7,874 bases of DNA from Planococcaceae bacterium UBA3378 (GCA_002359075.1 DEQA01000002.1:328-8201); one strand, 5' to 3'. Positions 1-6,229 are shown, counted from the first letter of the stretch. Numbers and translations: made by a program. Notes: generated from the letters alone by a model not told the origin.

Positions 1-1814
1 GCCTCAATATGGAAATAAGAAAGGGCCATAATAAGCCGTTCTCCCTGTTCATCCATCCATGCCCAATCCTCTGTCTTTTCCTCAGGAGGTGCCAGGAAGG
101 ATAAAGGCGGTTTTTCGTAATGACGGCTGAATTTCGGCTCCGGCTGTTCTTCCGGTATTTCATCGGCCGTTTTTATCTGTACGACTTCTTGGTTACTTTG
201 TCTACCTGATCCCTCAACAGGCAGCACCTGCTCCAACTCTTTTACTGCCTCCTGCTCTTCTGCAGCAGCCTGCAATAGCCGGTTTACATCATGTGCTGCT
301 TGATGGACAATCGCTTCTTCCTTTTCTAAAGGAGCTGTTTGCGATTCCTCTACTATCTTCTCGGGCTCCTCTTTTTGTTCCAAGCTTAATTCGACAGCTG
401 CATGTTCCTCTTTTTCAGTTATTTCTACAATATGCTCTACTTCAGCAGCTGTCTCTTCTCTTTCTAAAACCGCTACTGGATTAGGCGATATTTCCATCAC
501 TATTTCCTTGTCCATACCACTTGGCTGGACGGGGCTATTTTCCACATGAATGGAAGAAACACTGCTTACAGAAGGTTCACTTGATACAACGTCTTCCTTT
601 TGCGTGTCTTGTTTTTTTGTCCGAAGCTGCTCCTGCAAAATTTCTTTCGCCAGCATCTTTTCTTTATCCGACTTCAACATCAATACATTGAATGGCAGGC
701 GGCTCCCCGTCGAAACAGGCTTCGGTTCTTCTGTTTTTACCTGTACAAATTCATTTTGCTGTGCTTGCTCTACATTCAATTGACCGATATGAATAGTGGA
801 GTTTTCAATTTTGACATGTTTTACTTGTACATCTGATAAAGCTTCCGCAGCCTCTTCTTTCTCTTCCATTTGCAAGTCCTTAATTGGCGCCTGAACCGCT
901 TCTTCCTCTGCTTTGTGGATTACTGCATCCTCCACCATTTCCATTACAACCTGAGAATCTTTTTCTCCAGTAATGGCTGGGCCTGCTTCGGCCGGTTTAC
1001 GTTCTTCCGTTTCTTCCATCATTAAATTGATTGTTTTTGTATACGGTTCATCAATGTTTGCTGCCGCTGTTTCCTCTTGTGCTGTTTCTTCCTCAGTTAC
1101 TGCTGTTTTTGCAAAAGGCTTTACTGTCTGTTCTTTTTCACTGTTCAACTCTATACGAACTTCTCTTTCGCTCGGCAGCTCATCCACTTTAGGCTTGCCC
1201 ATCTCATCCTGTACAACAGGCGTTTCTTCTGTCGTACCGTCGATTTCATTCTGTTTTTCTGCCATAAGCTGTTCAATCGGTTTCGGTTTTTGGAAGCCGT
1301 AAACCGGTGATGGCACTTCTGTCGGGACAAACCGCTTTCGGTTTTCTAATGGATTGATAAATTCCCTATTGACTTCTTTTTCCTCAATGATAGGCTTTTT
1401 CGCAGGAAGCTTCGGTTCTTCTTTCCTCACCGAAAGCGTCCGAGTGCTTCGTGCCGGGCTGCGCAGGACATTTGAACGGCCTGTACGCTGCTTTCTTTGC
1501 TCTAGCAGATCCCGAATCCCCTGCACTTCTACATCATATACTTTTGAGCTGGCATATTGCAGATGCTTTGGCAGCTCAAGCGGCTTCTCCTCACCGGAGC
1601 CTGCCGGTGCTATTTTTGTTTTAGGGGATTGCTGTACTGCAGGAGGAATGATTTCCTCATCCGAAATTAATGGGAAACGGAAAGAAGACTTTCTCTCTGT
1701 TGGCCGCTCTTCTTCAAATTCCTCAAAAACTTCCTCTTCGTATTCTTCATATGCATCATATTCTTCATTATCATTATGAAATAATTCATTAATTTTCTTT
1801 TTAAACCAGTTCAT
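1..1814 (-). CDS. sftA: SftA-type soluble DNA translocase, N-terminal part (runs off left edge)
   Basis: This is the first 604 codons of an FtsK/SpoIIIE-family protein, open with no stop to the left edge; the motor ATPase lies outside the window. SftA (YtpS in B. subtilis) is a cytoplasmic, septum-associated DNA pump that clears chromosomal DNA from the closing division site. The family call rests on residues 565-604, starting HYEKPPLSFLAPP and including W-x-W-x-x-E-Q-G-x-x-L, which matches the entry to the FtsK alpha domain, and on gene order (ytpQ-ytpR-sftA as in B. subtilis). No membrane segment is visible, unlike FtsK and SpoIIIE, which fits SftA. The N-terminus has a short amphipathic helix (MNWFKKKINELF), a very acidic run at 15-36, and conserved-looking islands at 161-174 (RFVPTEVPSPVYGF) and 372-387 (RLPFNVLMLKSDKEKM). 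These sit in a long Glu/Gln/Val/Pro-rich, probably disordered linker. The ATG at 1814 follows a modest AAGTGAG ribosome site. B. subtilis SftA is about 950 residues; about 560 residues before the alpha domain is long. Confidence 0.9.
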   Translation of the reverse strand, partial: MNWFKKKINELFHNDNEEYDAYEEYEEEVFEEFEEERPTERKSSFRFPLISDEEIIPPAVQQSPKTKIAPAGSGEEKPLELPKHLQYASSKVYDVEVQGIRDLLEQRKQRTGRSNVLRSPARSTRTLSVRKEEPKLPAKKPIIEEKEVNREFINPLENRKRFVPTEVPSPVYGFQKPKPIEQLMAEKQNEIDGTTEETPVVQDEMGKPKVDELPSEREVRIELNSEKEQTVKPFAKTAVTEEETAQEETAAANIDEPYTKTINLMMEETEERKPAEAGPAITGEKDSQVVMEMVEDAVIHKAEEEAVQAPIKDLQMEEKEEAAEALSDVQVKHVKIENSTIHIGQLNVEQAQQNEFVQVKTEEPKPVSTGSRLPFNVLMLKSDKEKMLAKEILQEQLRTKKQDTQKEDVVSSEPSVSSVSSIHVENSPVQPSGMDKEIVMEISPNPVAVLEREETAAEVEHIVEITEKEEHAAVELSLEQKEEPEKIVEESQTAPLEKEEAIVHQAAHDVNRLLQAAAEEQEAVKELEQVLPVEGSGRQSNQEVVQIKTADEIPEEQPEPKFSRHYEKPPLSFLAPPEEKTEDWAWMDEQGERLIMALSYFHIE

Positions 1815-2131
1815 TTCGTCTCACTTCTTTCTACTTAAGGCATAGCTCTTTTATTATAAGATAAATTTCACGTTCACACCTCATAAAAACTGTGTTTAAG
1901 AAAAAATACATAGTATCACTTAATCCAATACGCATAGTTTTTAAACAGTTTTTGTAATACGAAGCATATCATACCTTATACATTCCAACGAATACCTGTT
2001 ATAAAGGACCCTCTTTCAATTCGACATTTGGTTCTTGAGTATGCTGCTCAGCCGGCTATCACCGTATGCAAACAATATATTCACCTGTACTTTCCTTCCT
2101 CAAAAGAGGAGAAACTTCCTCCAAAAGAAAG
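1815..2131. other. Intergenic stretch between ytpR terminator and sftA start
   Basis: About 320 A/T-rich bases with no convincing gene. It holds the candidate sftA -10 box and an imperfect inverted repeat: AAAAACTGTGTTTAA at 1885-1899 against TTAAACAGTTTTT at 1941-1953, pairing with a two-base bulge. A small CCTC-AAAA-GAGG hairpin lies near 2098-2109. A 22-residue GTG-started reading frame (2016-2084, minus) has an AAGGA-like site upstream, but nothing else supports it as a gene. The inverted repeat lies upstream of the sftA -10 element and could be an operator; this is inference. Confidence 0.5.
1853..1858 (-). promoter_or_regulatory. Candidate -10 element for sftA
   Basis: A perfect TATAAT on the minus strand lies about 40 bases before the sftA ATG, a suitable distance for a short leader. 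No good TTGACA-like box lies 16-18 bases upstream; the best is AGGTGT. The element is therefore only a candidate and may need an activator. Confidence 0.4.
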
Positions 2132-2169
2132 AAAAAAAGCCAGCACAGAGTAAAAGACCTCCTGCTGGC
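2132..2169 (-). terminator. Intrinsic terminator after ytpR
   Basis: On the minus strand GCCAGCA (2169-2163) pairs with TGCTGGC (2145-2139), with a possible inner GAG/CTC pairing in the loop, followed at once by seven T (2138-2132). It starts only seven bases after the ytpR stop codon, so it closes the ytpQ-ytpR unit and separates it from sftA. In B. subtilis, by comparison, these genes are close neighbours. Confidence 0.85.
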
Positions 2170-2175
2170 TTCGTT

Positions 2176-2793
2176 TTATGAATTCGTCGGAACTTGGAAG
2201 GCTGAGCCTATTTCAGCATCGTCCTCCAGTATAAGAATACCCTTTTCCTGCGGAGCGTCTGGAATAGCTAATTCACGAGCTGAGCAGAGCATCCCGAATG
2301 AATCAACCCCACGTAAATTCCCTTCTTTAATTAACATACCTGAAGGCATAACAGCCCCGATTTTGGCTACGACTACTTTTTGTCCAGCCTCGACGTTCGG
2401 TGCACCGCAGACAATCTGTAATGTTTCTTCACCGACATTTACTTTACAAATACTTAATTTATCCGCATTAGGATGCTTTTCTTTTTCCTCAACATGTCCA
2501 ATGACAAACTTAGGAGAAAAATCTACATCTAATGAAAGTTCCACATTGTTGTCTTGTAGAGCTGCTTGCAGCTTCTCCACTAGTTGAGGCGTTACTTCCA
2601 CATTCCCTTGGACATCGAGACTCACATATTTGCTGGCATTGAATAAGTTGAATCCTTTTACTTCACCTGTTGCTTCTTCTTTTAATAAGGCGAAGTCCCC
2701 TTTTTTCTCTACAACCGTCTTTTCGATCGTATTTGTTGTTAATTGGACTAATAATACATCTCCAACATGCTCTTTGTTATACGCTATGTTCAT
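2176..2793 (-). CDS. ytpR: YtpR, tRNA-binding domain protein (DUF4479 + PheT/EMAP-like domain)
   Basis: A 205-residue cytoplasmic protein, full length for the YtpR family. Residues 1 to about 90 form the N-terminal DUF4479-type region. From about 92 onward lies an OB-fold tRNA-binding domain like that at the N-terminus of the phenylalanyl-tRNA synthetase beta chain, EMAP II and Trbp111. Visible landmarks are KHPNADKL at 106-113, QIVCGAPNV at 126-134, the GAVMPSGMLIKEGNLRG stretch at 146-162 and the DSFGMLCS turn at 164-171. The family probably binds structured RNA or tRNA; no catalytic domain is present and the exact role is unknown. The start ATG overlaps the ytpQ stop (ATGA) and is preceded by AAAGGAG inside the end of ytpQ, so the two are translationally coupled. 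A terminator follows immediately. Confidence 0.92.
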   Translation of the reverse strand: MNIAYNKEHVGDVLLVQLTTNTIEKTVVEKKGDFALLKEEATGEVKGFNLFNASKYVSLDVQGNVEVTPQLVEKLQAALQDNNVELSLDVDFSPKFVIGHVEEKEKHPNADKLSICKVNVGEETLQIVCGAPNVEAGQKVVVAKIGAVMPSGMLIKEGNLRGVDSFGMLCSARELAIPDAPQEKGILILEDDAEIGSAFQVPTNS

Positions 2794-3605
2794 TGCTTTT
2801 CTTGCTCCTTTGACACTTTGTTTTTCGCTAAAATAAAGATTGGCTCAAGCTCCCCGTCCTCATAAACAAAGGACAGCGACGTGATCGGTACAGTCCCTAC
2901 AGTAAAATAATGCATTGTAAGCTGTGCTAATACATCATAACCTACTTCTGAACGAATATCACCTATAATCAGTACATCCTGGTGAGGTACAGAGACCGTC
3001 ATATCTCCCTCGATTTTCGTCCGCATCTCTTTGAGGAAGCCTTCATTCAATATACGGCTTGCATCATAGCCATCATTGTGATTAATAAAATAAAAGATGC
3101 TGCCTGCTACTTCATCCTTTTTATAGGCAGTTGGCAGTTTTTTCACAGAAAAACGAGCCGCCTCCCGTACCTGTTCTGCCGTGACGTTTAATTTCGGCAG
3201 CATCGACTCATCAATCAAACGATATGTTGTACCTAGGTCTAATGCATAAAAGATACGAGTTTCAGCTGTATGATCCGTCGTGATAAATGGATTGCCCTCT
3301 TTAGATGTCTGCGGGAAGGATGTAGAACGGATGATAGGATATACATGTGCCAATCCGCCAAAACCTTCCTGCTGTTCGCGTTCCATCGCCTGGAATGTCT
3401 GCTCGATTGTATAAATAACCTCTTGGATTGCCGCGTCTTTTTTCTGTGTATATTTAGCCAAAATTTCAGACAGGGAAATATCCATACCGCGACCTAATGC
3501 TTTATGCTCCAGGCGCACCTTATCCTTTTCTTTATCAAATGCCCAATCGTATCGGTCTTCACCGAGTCTTTTTTTCAACTCTTCTACTAGCTGTGGTGAT
3601 TTCAT
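2790..3605 (-). CDS. ytpQ: YtpQ family protein (DUF1444)
   Basis: A 271-residue soluble protein, close to the roughly 270 of B. subtilis YtpQ (DUF1444). No signal peptide, membrane segment or catalytic motif can be picked out and the function of the family is unknown. The N-terminus starts MKSPQLVEELKKRLG, the middle contains NPFITTDHTAETRIFYALDLG, and the C-terminal half is mixed alpha/beta. A GTG three codons further upstream (3614) would give 274 residues, but it lies inside the ribosome binding site, so ATG at 3605 is the start. The gene overlaps ytpR by four bases. That association is shared with B. subtilis and suggests a joint role, possibly tied to tRNA or RNA given the YtpR domain; this is inference. 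The upstream neighbour is a lipoprotein gene rather than thioredoxin-like ytpP. Confidence 0.88.
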   Translation of the reverse strand: MKSPQLVEELKKRLGEDRYDWAFDKEKDKVRLEHKALGRGMDISLSEILAKYTQKKDAAIQEVIYTIEQTFQAMEREQQEGFGGLAHVYPIIRSTSFPQTSKEGNPFITTDHTAETRIFYALDLGTTYRLIDESMLPKLNVTAEQVREAARFSVKKLPTAYKKDEVAGSIFYFINHNDGYDASRILNEGFLKEMRTKIEGDMTVSVPHQDVLIIGDIRSEVGYDVLAQLTMHYFTVGTVPITSLSFVYEDGELEPIFILAKNKVSKEQEKQ

Positions 3606-3608
3606 GGA

Positions 3609-3620
3609 GATCACTTCCTT
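3609..3620 (-). promoter_or_regulatory. Strong ribosome binding site fixing the ytpQ start
   Basis: AAGGAAGTGATC on the minus strand matches the full anti-Shine-Dalgarno complement AAGGAGGTGATC with one mismatch. It lies three bases before ATG 3605, with the AGGA core properly spaced for that codon. It contains the alternative GTG (3614), which rules that codon out as the start. Confidence 0.8.
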
Positions 3621-3630
3621 ACATAGAAAT

Positions 3631-3654
3631 AACGGTTCACCGTAGTGAACCGTT
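3631..3654 (-). other. Perfect 10-bp hairpin with UACG tetraloop before ytpQ
   Basis: On the minus strand AACGGTTCAC, loop TACG, then GTGAACCGTT: ten uninterrupted pairs. In the minus-strand RNA the loop is C(UACG)G, a member of the extra-stable UNCG tetraloops; the plus-strand loop (CGTA) is not. This argues that it works as RNA in the ytpQ direction. The bases after it (ATTTCTAT) are a poor U-tract, so it is a weak terminator at best. It may instead be a stabilising 5' hairpin or an intercistronic element. Confidence 0.7.
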
Positions 3655-3666
3655 CTATTTACATGT

Positions 3667-3695
3667 ATTGTATCAAAAAACTGCCGCCTTGTACT
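3667..3695 (-). promoter_or_regulatory. Candidate extended -10 promoter for ytpQ-ytpR
   Basis: TGATACAAT (3675-3667, minus) is an extended -10 with TACAAT one base off TATAAT. Seventeen bases upstream is AGTACA (3695-3690), a poor -35 that overlaps the lipoprotein stop codon. Transcription would start near 3660, placing the UACG hairpin almost at the 5' end of the message. This is moderate evidence only; read-through from the lipoprotein gene is equally possible. Confidence 0.35.
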
Positions 3696-4212
3696 ATTTT
3701 TGCACTTGTACAGAACGTACGACTTCCATCATTTCGGTCAATTTTTCATCGATTTTCTTATCTTCTGCGATTGTTGTCATCTTCACACCACCGCTTGATA
3801 CGACCAGCTCATATTCCTTTTCACCATGTTCAATGACTGCCGTAAAGCCAAATGCCTCTTCAAATTCGAATGTCTCTTTTTCTACGATATTTAAACTTGT
3901 ATCATTTATAAGATTATCATAATGCAAACGGCTGTCCTCTGCTTCTATCGTATTAACAAATAAAATAAATGAATCTTTGCCTTTTGTGAAGATATAATTC
4001 ATTTCATTTGCCCCTTCTTCCACATGATAGGCAGGAGGAAGATACACGTTAATTTTGCCGATTGCCGTTGTCGGAGCCGGCGCTTTTGATTCAAATGTCA
4101 TTGCAGCAGATGCCACGCCCTCTGTAATCTGTTCTTCAATGGTTTTACCGCACCCGGCCAGTATCAGCGCTATGGCAGCGACCAGGGCTATATGAATCGA
4201 ATGGCGTTTCAT
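3694..4212 (-). CDS. Unrecognised small lipoprotein
   Basis: A 172-residue protein that I cannot assign to a named family. It starts with a lipoprotein signal: Lys/Arg/His-rich n-region, hydrophobic stretch IALVAAIALIL (8-18), and the lipobox L-A-G-C with the lipidated cysteine at position 21. It should therefore be anchored on the outer face of the cytoplasmic membrane. The mature part has an acidic-start helix (KTIEEQITEGV), a beta-rich core with INVYLPPAYHVEEGANEMNY and DSFILFVN strands, and a C-terminal helix, DEKLTEMMEVVRSVQ. The overall look is of a small alpha/beta lipoprotein binding a ligand or partner; this is inference. The ATG follows GAAGGTGAGG. It lies 96 bases after the DUF84 gene and 88 before ytpQ, in the place that thioredoxin-like ytpP holds in B. 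subtilis. It is not a thioredoxin: there is no CxxC and the only cysteine is that of the lipobox. Confidence 0.85.
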   Translation of the reverse strand: MKRHSIHIALVAAIALILAGCGKTIEEQITEGVASAAMTFESKAPAPTTAIGKINVYLPPAYHVEEGANEMNYIFTKGKDSFILFVNTIEAEDSRLHYDNLINDTSLNIVEKETFEFEEAFGFTAVIEHGEKEYELVVSSGGVKMTTIAEDKKIDEKLTEMMEVVRSVQVQK

Positions 4213-4252
4213 ACCATTTCCCTCACCTTCTTTATTCTTTTTAACAGAAGAG

Positions 4253-4274
4253 ACTGTTCTATTTATACTGTTCT
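4253..4274. repeat. Short direct repeat with 14-base period between DUF84 gene and lipoprotein gene
   Basis: ACTGTTCT occurs at 4253-4260 and again at 4267-4274. The first copy also pairs with AACAG at 4243-4247 to form a small AACAG/CTGTT hairpin. This could be a protein binding site or chance in an A/T-rich gap; no known operator is recognised. Confidence 0.35.
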
Positions 4275-4308
4275 CTATTCATTTCTTTTGCAAGCCGTAT
4301 GTCGACGC

Positions 4309-4827
4309 TTATCGATTTTGCTGATAGCGTACTTGTCCAATGAGCAGCGCCACAATATGCTCGAACATTTCCTTACGGTCAACCAATCCATCTGTAAAGA
4401 TGCCGATTGCCCCTGCATGCTGGCGAATATCCTTTGATTTTGTAAATGCGTCCATTACAGGCCCAAGCTCTTTTCCGGCACGAAGCTGTTCGGCTATTTC
4501 CTCCGGTAAAACAAAAGATGCCCCTGAGCTTGAAATAACGGGTCCATCCTTTATGGCCACTGCTCCCCAGTTGCAGCAGTAAACCGCCCCGTCTAATTCA
4601 TACACACCGCCCTCTAGTCCAAAGCTTAAATCCGCTCCCGTGGCGTTTCTCGTATTAATGGCACGGTTAATAGCACCTTGACGTGTTTCTGCATCGGAAA
4701 ACGGCTGCTCTGATACGCCGGACGGTACACTACTATATTCAAACGCTATATTTTCAAAGTATTGCTTTGCCGTTTCTTCCACTGCTGCTATTTTTGCCTT
4801 ATTTTTTGTCCCGATTGCGATTAGCAA
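4309..4827 (-). CDS. DUF84 / YjjX-like inosine-xanthosine triphosphatase family protein
   Basis: A 172-residue cytoplasmic protein of the DUF84 (YjjX-like) nucleoside triphosphatase family, which folds like the ITPA/Maf house-cleaning enzymes. E. coli YjjX hydrolyses ITP and XTP, keeping deaminated purines out of nucleic acids; that activity here is inferred from the family. Landmarks: the N-terminal IAIGTKNKAKIAAV phosphate-binding strand-turn (3-16), SGVSEQPFSDAETRQGAINRA (36-56), the acidic FGLEGGV turn (69-75) and DIRQHAGAIGIFTDGLVDR (133-151). The length is normal for the family. The start is TTG at 4827, 9 bases after GGGAG; no ATG or GTG is available that would keep the conserved N-terminus. 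It has its own promoter and a leader of about 125 bases. The lipoprotein gene follows after 96 bases with no clear terminator, so the two are probably cotranscribed. Confidence 0.85.
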   Translation of the reverse strand: MLIAIGTKNKAKIAAVEETAKQYFENIAFEYSSVPSGVSEQPFSDAETRQGAINRAINTRNATGADLSFGLEGGVYELDGAVYCCNWGAVAIKDGPVISSSGASFVLPEEIAEQLRAGKELGPVMDAFTKSKDIRQHAGAIGIFTDGLVDRKEMFEHIVALLIGQVRYQQNR

Positions 4828-4959
4828 AATATTTCTCTCCCATCTATTACGTCCGCTAACTTTTCATTTTTATGAGAAGGCAGCAATCCTAAACATGTTC
4901 TCTCTATCTTACGATTAAGATAAGCGTCCCTGGAAATGTAAAATTATATCCAATTTCAT

Positions 4960-4988
4960 ATTATAACACCTTTTACTAGACGTGTGAA
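4960..4988 (-). promoter_or_regulatory. SigA-type promoter for the DUF84-lipoprotein unit
   Basis: On the minus strand TTCACA (4988-4983, one mismatch to TTGACA), a spacer of exactly 17 bases, then a perfect TATAAT (4965-4960). The start point would be near 4953, leaving a leader of about 125 bases. The leader contains a 7-bp TATCTTA/TAAGATA hairpin (4905-4922). A second TATAAT (4948-4943) lacks a good -35. The promoter sits just past the ytoP terminator. Confidence 0.75.
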
Positions 4989-4992
4989 ATCG

Positions 4993-5020
4993 AAAAAAAG
5001 GTGCCCTTATTGAGCACCTT
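4993..5020 (-). terminator. Intrinsic terminator after ytoP
   Basis: On the minus strand GGTGCTC (5018-5012), loop AATAA, GGGCACC (5006-5000), with AA/TT extending the base. The stem leads into a run of seven T (4999-4993). It begins seven bases after the ytoP stop and is a textbook Rho-independent terminator. Confidence 0.92.
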
Positions 5021-5027
5021 CACCTTC

Positions 5028-6104
5028 TTATACATTTGCACGGATCGAGTCAATTGTCGATTTATCTGCAGTTTGTACGAGCTTCACAAGCAACTCTTTT
5101 GCTGCTGCATAATCATCTACATGAATAATGGAAGCGGCTGTATGGATATAACGCGAGCAGATCCCGATAACGGCTGAAGGGATACCGTCATTTGCTGTAT
5201 GGACACGCCCTGCATCTGTTCCGCCTGGAGAGACAAAATATTGATACGGAATATTATTTGTTTCAGCCGTATCTAGAATGAACTCACGCATTCCGCGGTG
5301 TGTTACCATCGTCCGGTCAAATATGCGAAGAAGCGGACCTTTTCCTAACTGTCCAAATTGCGTTCTATCGCCGGACGTATCATTTGCCGGGGAAGCATCC
5401 AGCGCAAAGAATAAATCAGGCTGGATCATGTTGGCCGAAACCTGTGCACCGCGAAGTCCTACCTCTTCCATTACGTTAGCGCCTGAATAAAGATGACTTG
5501 CTACCTTCTCATCCTTTAGCTCCTTAAGCAGTTCAATGGCAAGACCGCATCCGTAGCGGTTGTCCCAGGCCTTTGCCATAATTTTTTTCGGATTAGCCAT
5601 TGGCGTAAAAGGACAAACAGGTATAATAGATTGGCCAGGTCGAACACCCATCTTCATCGCATCTTCTTTATCATCTGCTCCAATATCAATCAGCATATTT
5701 TTAATATCCATTGGTTTTGAACGCTCTGCATCCGTTAAAAGATGAGGAGGAATAGAAGCAATAACACCTGGGATTTCCCGTTCCCCCGCATATACAGTGA
5801 CGCGCTGGGCAAGCATAACCTGATTCCACCAGCCACCCAGCGTTTGAAAACGGAGCATACCATTTTCTGTAATAGACGTCACCATAAATGCTACTTCATC
5901 CATATGGCCTGCCACTAAAATTTTCGGCGCATTTTCATCTCCAGCGTAGCGGACACCGAAAATTCCGCCTAAATTATCCTGAATTATTTCATCAGAATAC
6001 TTTTCCAGCTCAGTACGCATAAAATGGCGGACTGCTCTTTCATTGCCCGGAGCTCCCGGCAGCTCTGTCAGCGTTTGAAACAGCTGCAATGTCTCTTGAT
6101 TCAT
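5028..6104 (-). CDS. ytoP: YtoP, M42 family metallo-aminopeptidase
   Basis: A 358-residue cytosolic dinuclear metal aminopeptidase of family M42 (TET-aminopeptidase/glutamyl aminopeptidase/cellulase M type), matching the length of B. subtilis YtoP (about 357). It is expected to trim N-terminal residues from short peptides as a large dodecameric complex; substrate preference cannot be read from the sequence. The catalytic set is complete: GHMDE with His67 and Asp69, Asp181 in KAWDNRYGCG as the bridging ligand, Glu213 as general base followed by Glu214 in NVMEEVG, Asp236 in FFALDAS, and His321 in SRYIHTAAS. The insert at about 75-165 is the usual dimerisation/PDZ-like domain. The ATG at 6104 follows AAGGAG at ten bases. 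The gene is monocistronic: extended -10 promoter upstream, strong terminator downstream, diverging from ytzB. Confidence 0.95.
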   Translation of the reverse strand: MNQETLQLFQTLTELPGAPGNERAVRHFMRTELEKYSDEIIQDNLGGIFGVRYAGDENAPKILVAGHMDEVAFMVTSITENGMLRFQTLGGWWNQVMLAQRVTVYAGEREIPGVIASIPPHLLTDAERSKPMDIKNMLIDIGADDKEDAMKMGVRPGQSIIPVCPFTPMANPKKIMAKAWDNRYGCGLAIELLKELKDEKVASHLYSGANVMEEVGLRGAQVSANMIQPDLFFALDASPANDTSGDRTQFGQLGKGPLLRIFDRTMVTHRGMREFILDTAETNNIPYQYFVSPGGTDAGRVHTANDGIPSAVIGICSRYIHTAASIIHVDDYAAAKELLVKLVQTADKSTIDSIRANV

Positions 6105-6140
6105 GTAGATACAACTCCTTATTGATAGTATGGCTTTTTC

Positions 6141-6149
6141 ATTATAGCA
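6141..6149 (-). promoter_or_regulatory. Extended -10 promoter element for ytoP
   Basis: TGCTATAAT on the minus strand is a perfect extended -10 (TGn plus TATAAT), 36 bases before the ytoP ATG. No good -35 is present 17 bases upstream (TACGAA), which the TGn can compensate for. A GAATA/TATTC inverted repeat (6158-6172) overlaps the spacer and could be an operator. Confidence 0.55.
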
Positions 6150-6174
6150 TGATTCCAGAATATTTCGTATTCCG

Positions 6175-6229
6175 AAAAAAGACTCCCTCTTCCGGCAAGA
6201 AAGAGGCCGTTTAAAACCTCTTGCTTTTT
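6175..6229. other. Two mutually exclusive terminator-like hairpins between divergent promoters
   Basis: The central arm GAAAGAGG (6199-6206) pairs with CCTCTTCC (6186-6193) on its left, giving on the minus strand an 8-bp stem with one G-U pair, then five bases, then TTTTTT (6180-6175). Alternatively AAGAGG (6201-6206) pairs with CCTCTT (6217-6222) on its right, followed on the plus strand by GCTTTTT. Neither lies downstream of a sense gene: minus-strand RNA reaching here would be antisense to ytzB, and plus-strand RNA antisense to ytoP. They may insulate the divergent promoters or serve as a DNA operator. Confidence 0.5.

Noticed and set aside
973..1779. Long plus-strand open frames opposite sftA (973-1302 and 1354-1779), rich in Ser and Phe
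   Set aside because: They mirror the Glu-rich codons (GAA/GAG become TTC/CTC) of the minus-strand gene. They have no ribosome site and no recognisable domain, and sftA is clearly supported.
1952..1982. Possible plus-strand promoter (TTGTAA, 18-19 bases, TTATAC/TATACA)
   Set aside because: Spacing is poor and there is no sense gene downstream on the plus strand.
2016..2084. Minus-strand GTG-started 22-residue frame after the ytpR terminator
   Set aside because: Short, GTG start, no promoter and no recognisable product; not enough for a gene call.
2066..2587. Plus-strand 173-residue open frame opposite ytpR
   Set aside because: It runs antisense through a well-recognised gene and through its terminator, with low-complexity Ser/Thr-rich product and no ribosome site.
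3606..3614. GTG at 3614 as ytpQ start
   Set aside because: It lies within the AAGGAAGTGATC ribosome binding site, which is correctly spaced for ATG 3605.
4213..4308. SOS-type (LexA) or other known operator in the GAACAG repeats
   Set aside because: The GAAC elements are direct, not inverted, and do not fit the Bacillus LexA box.
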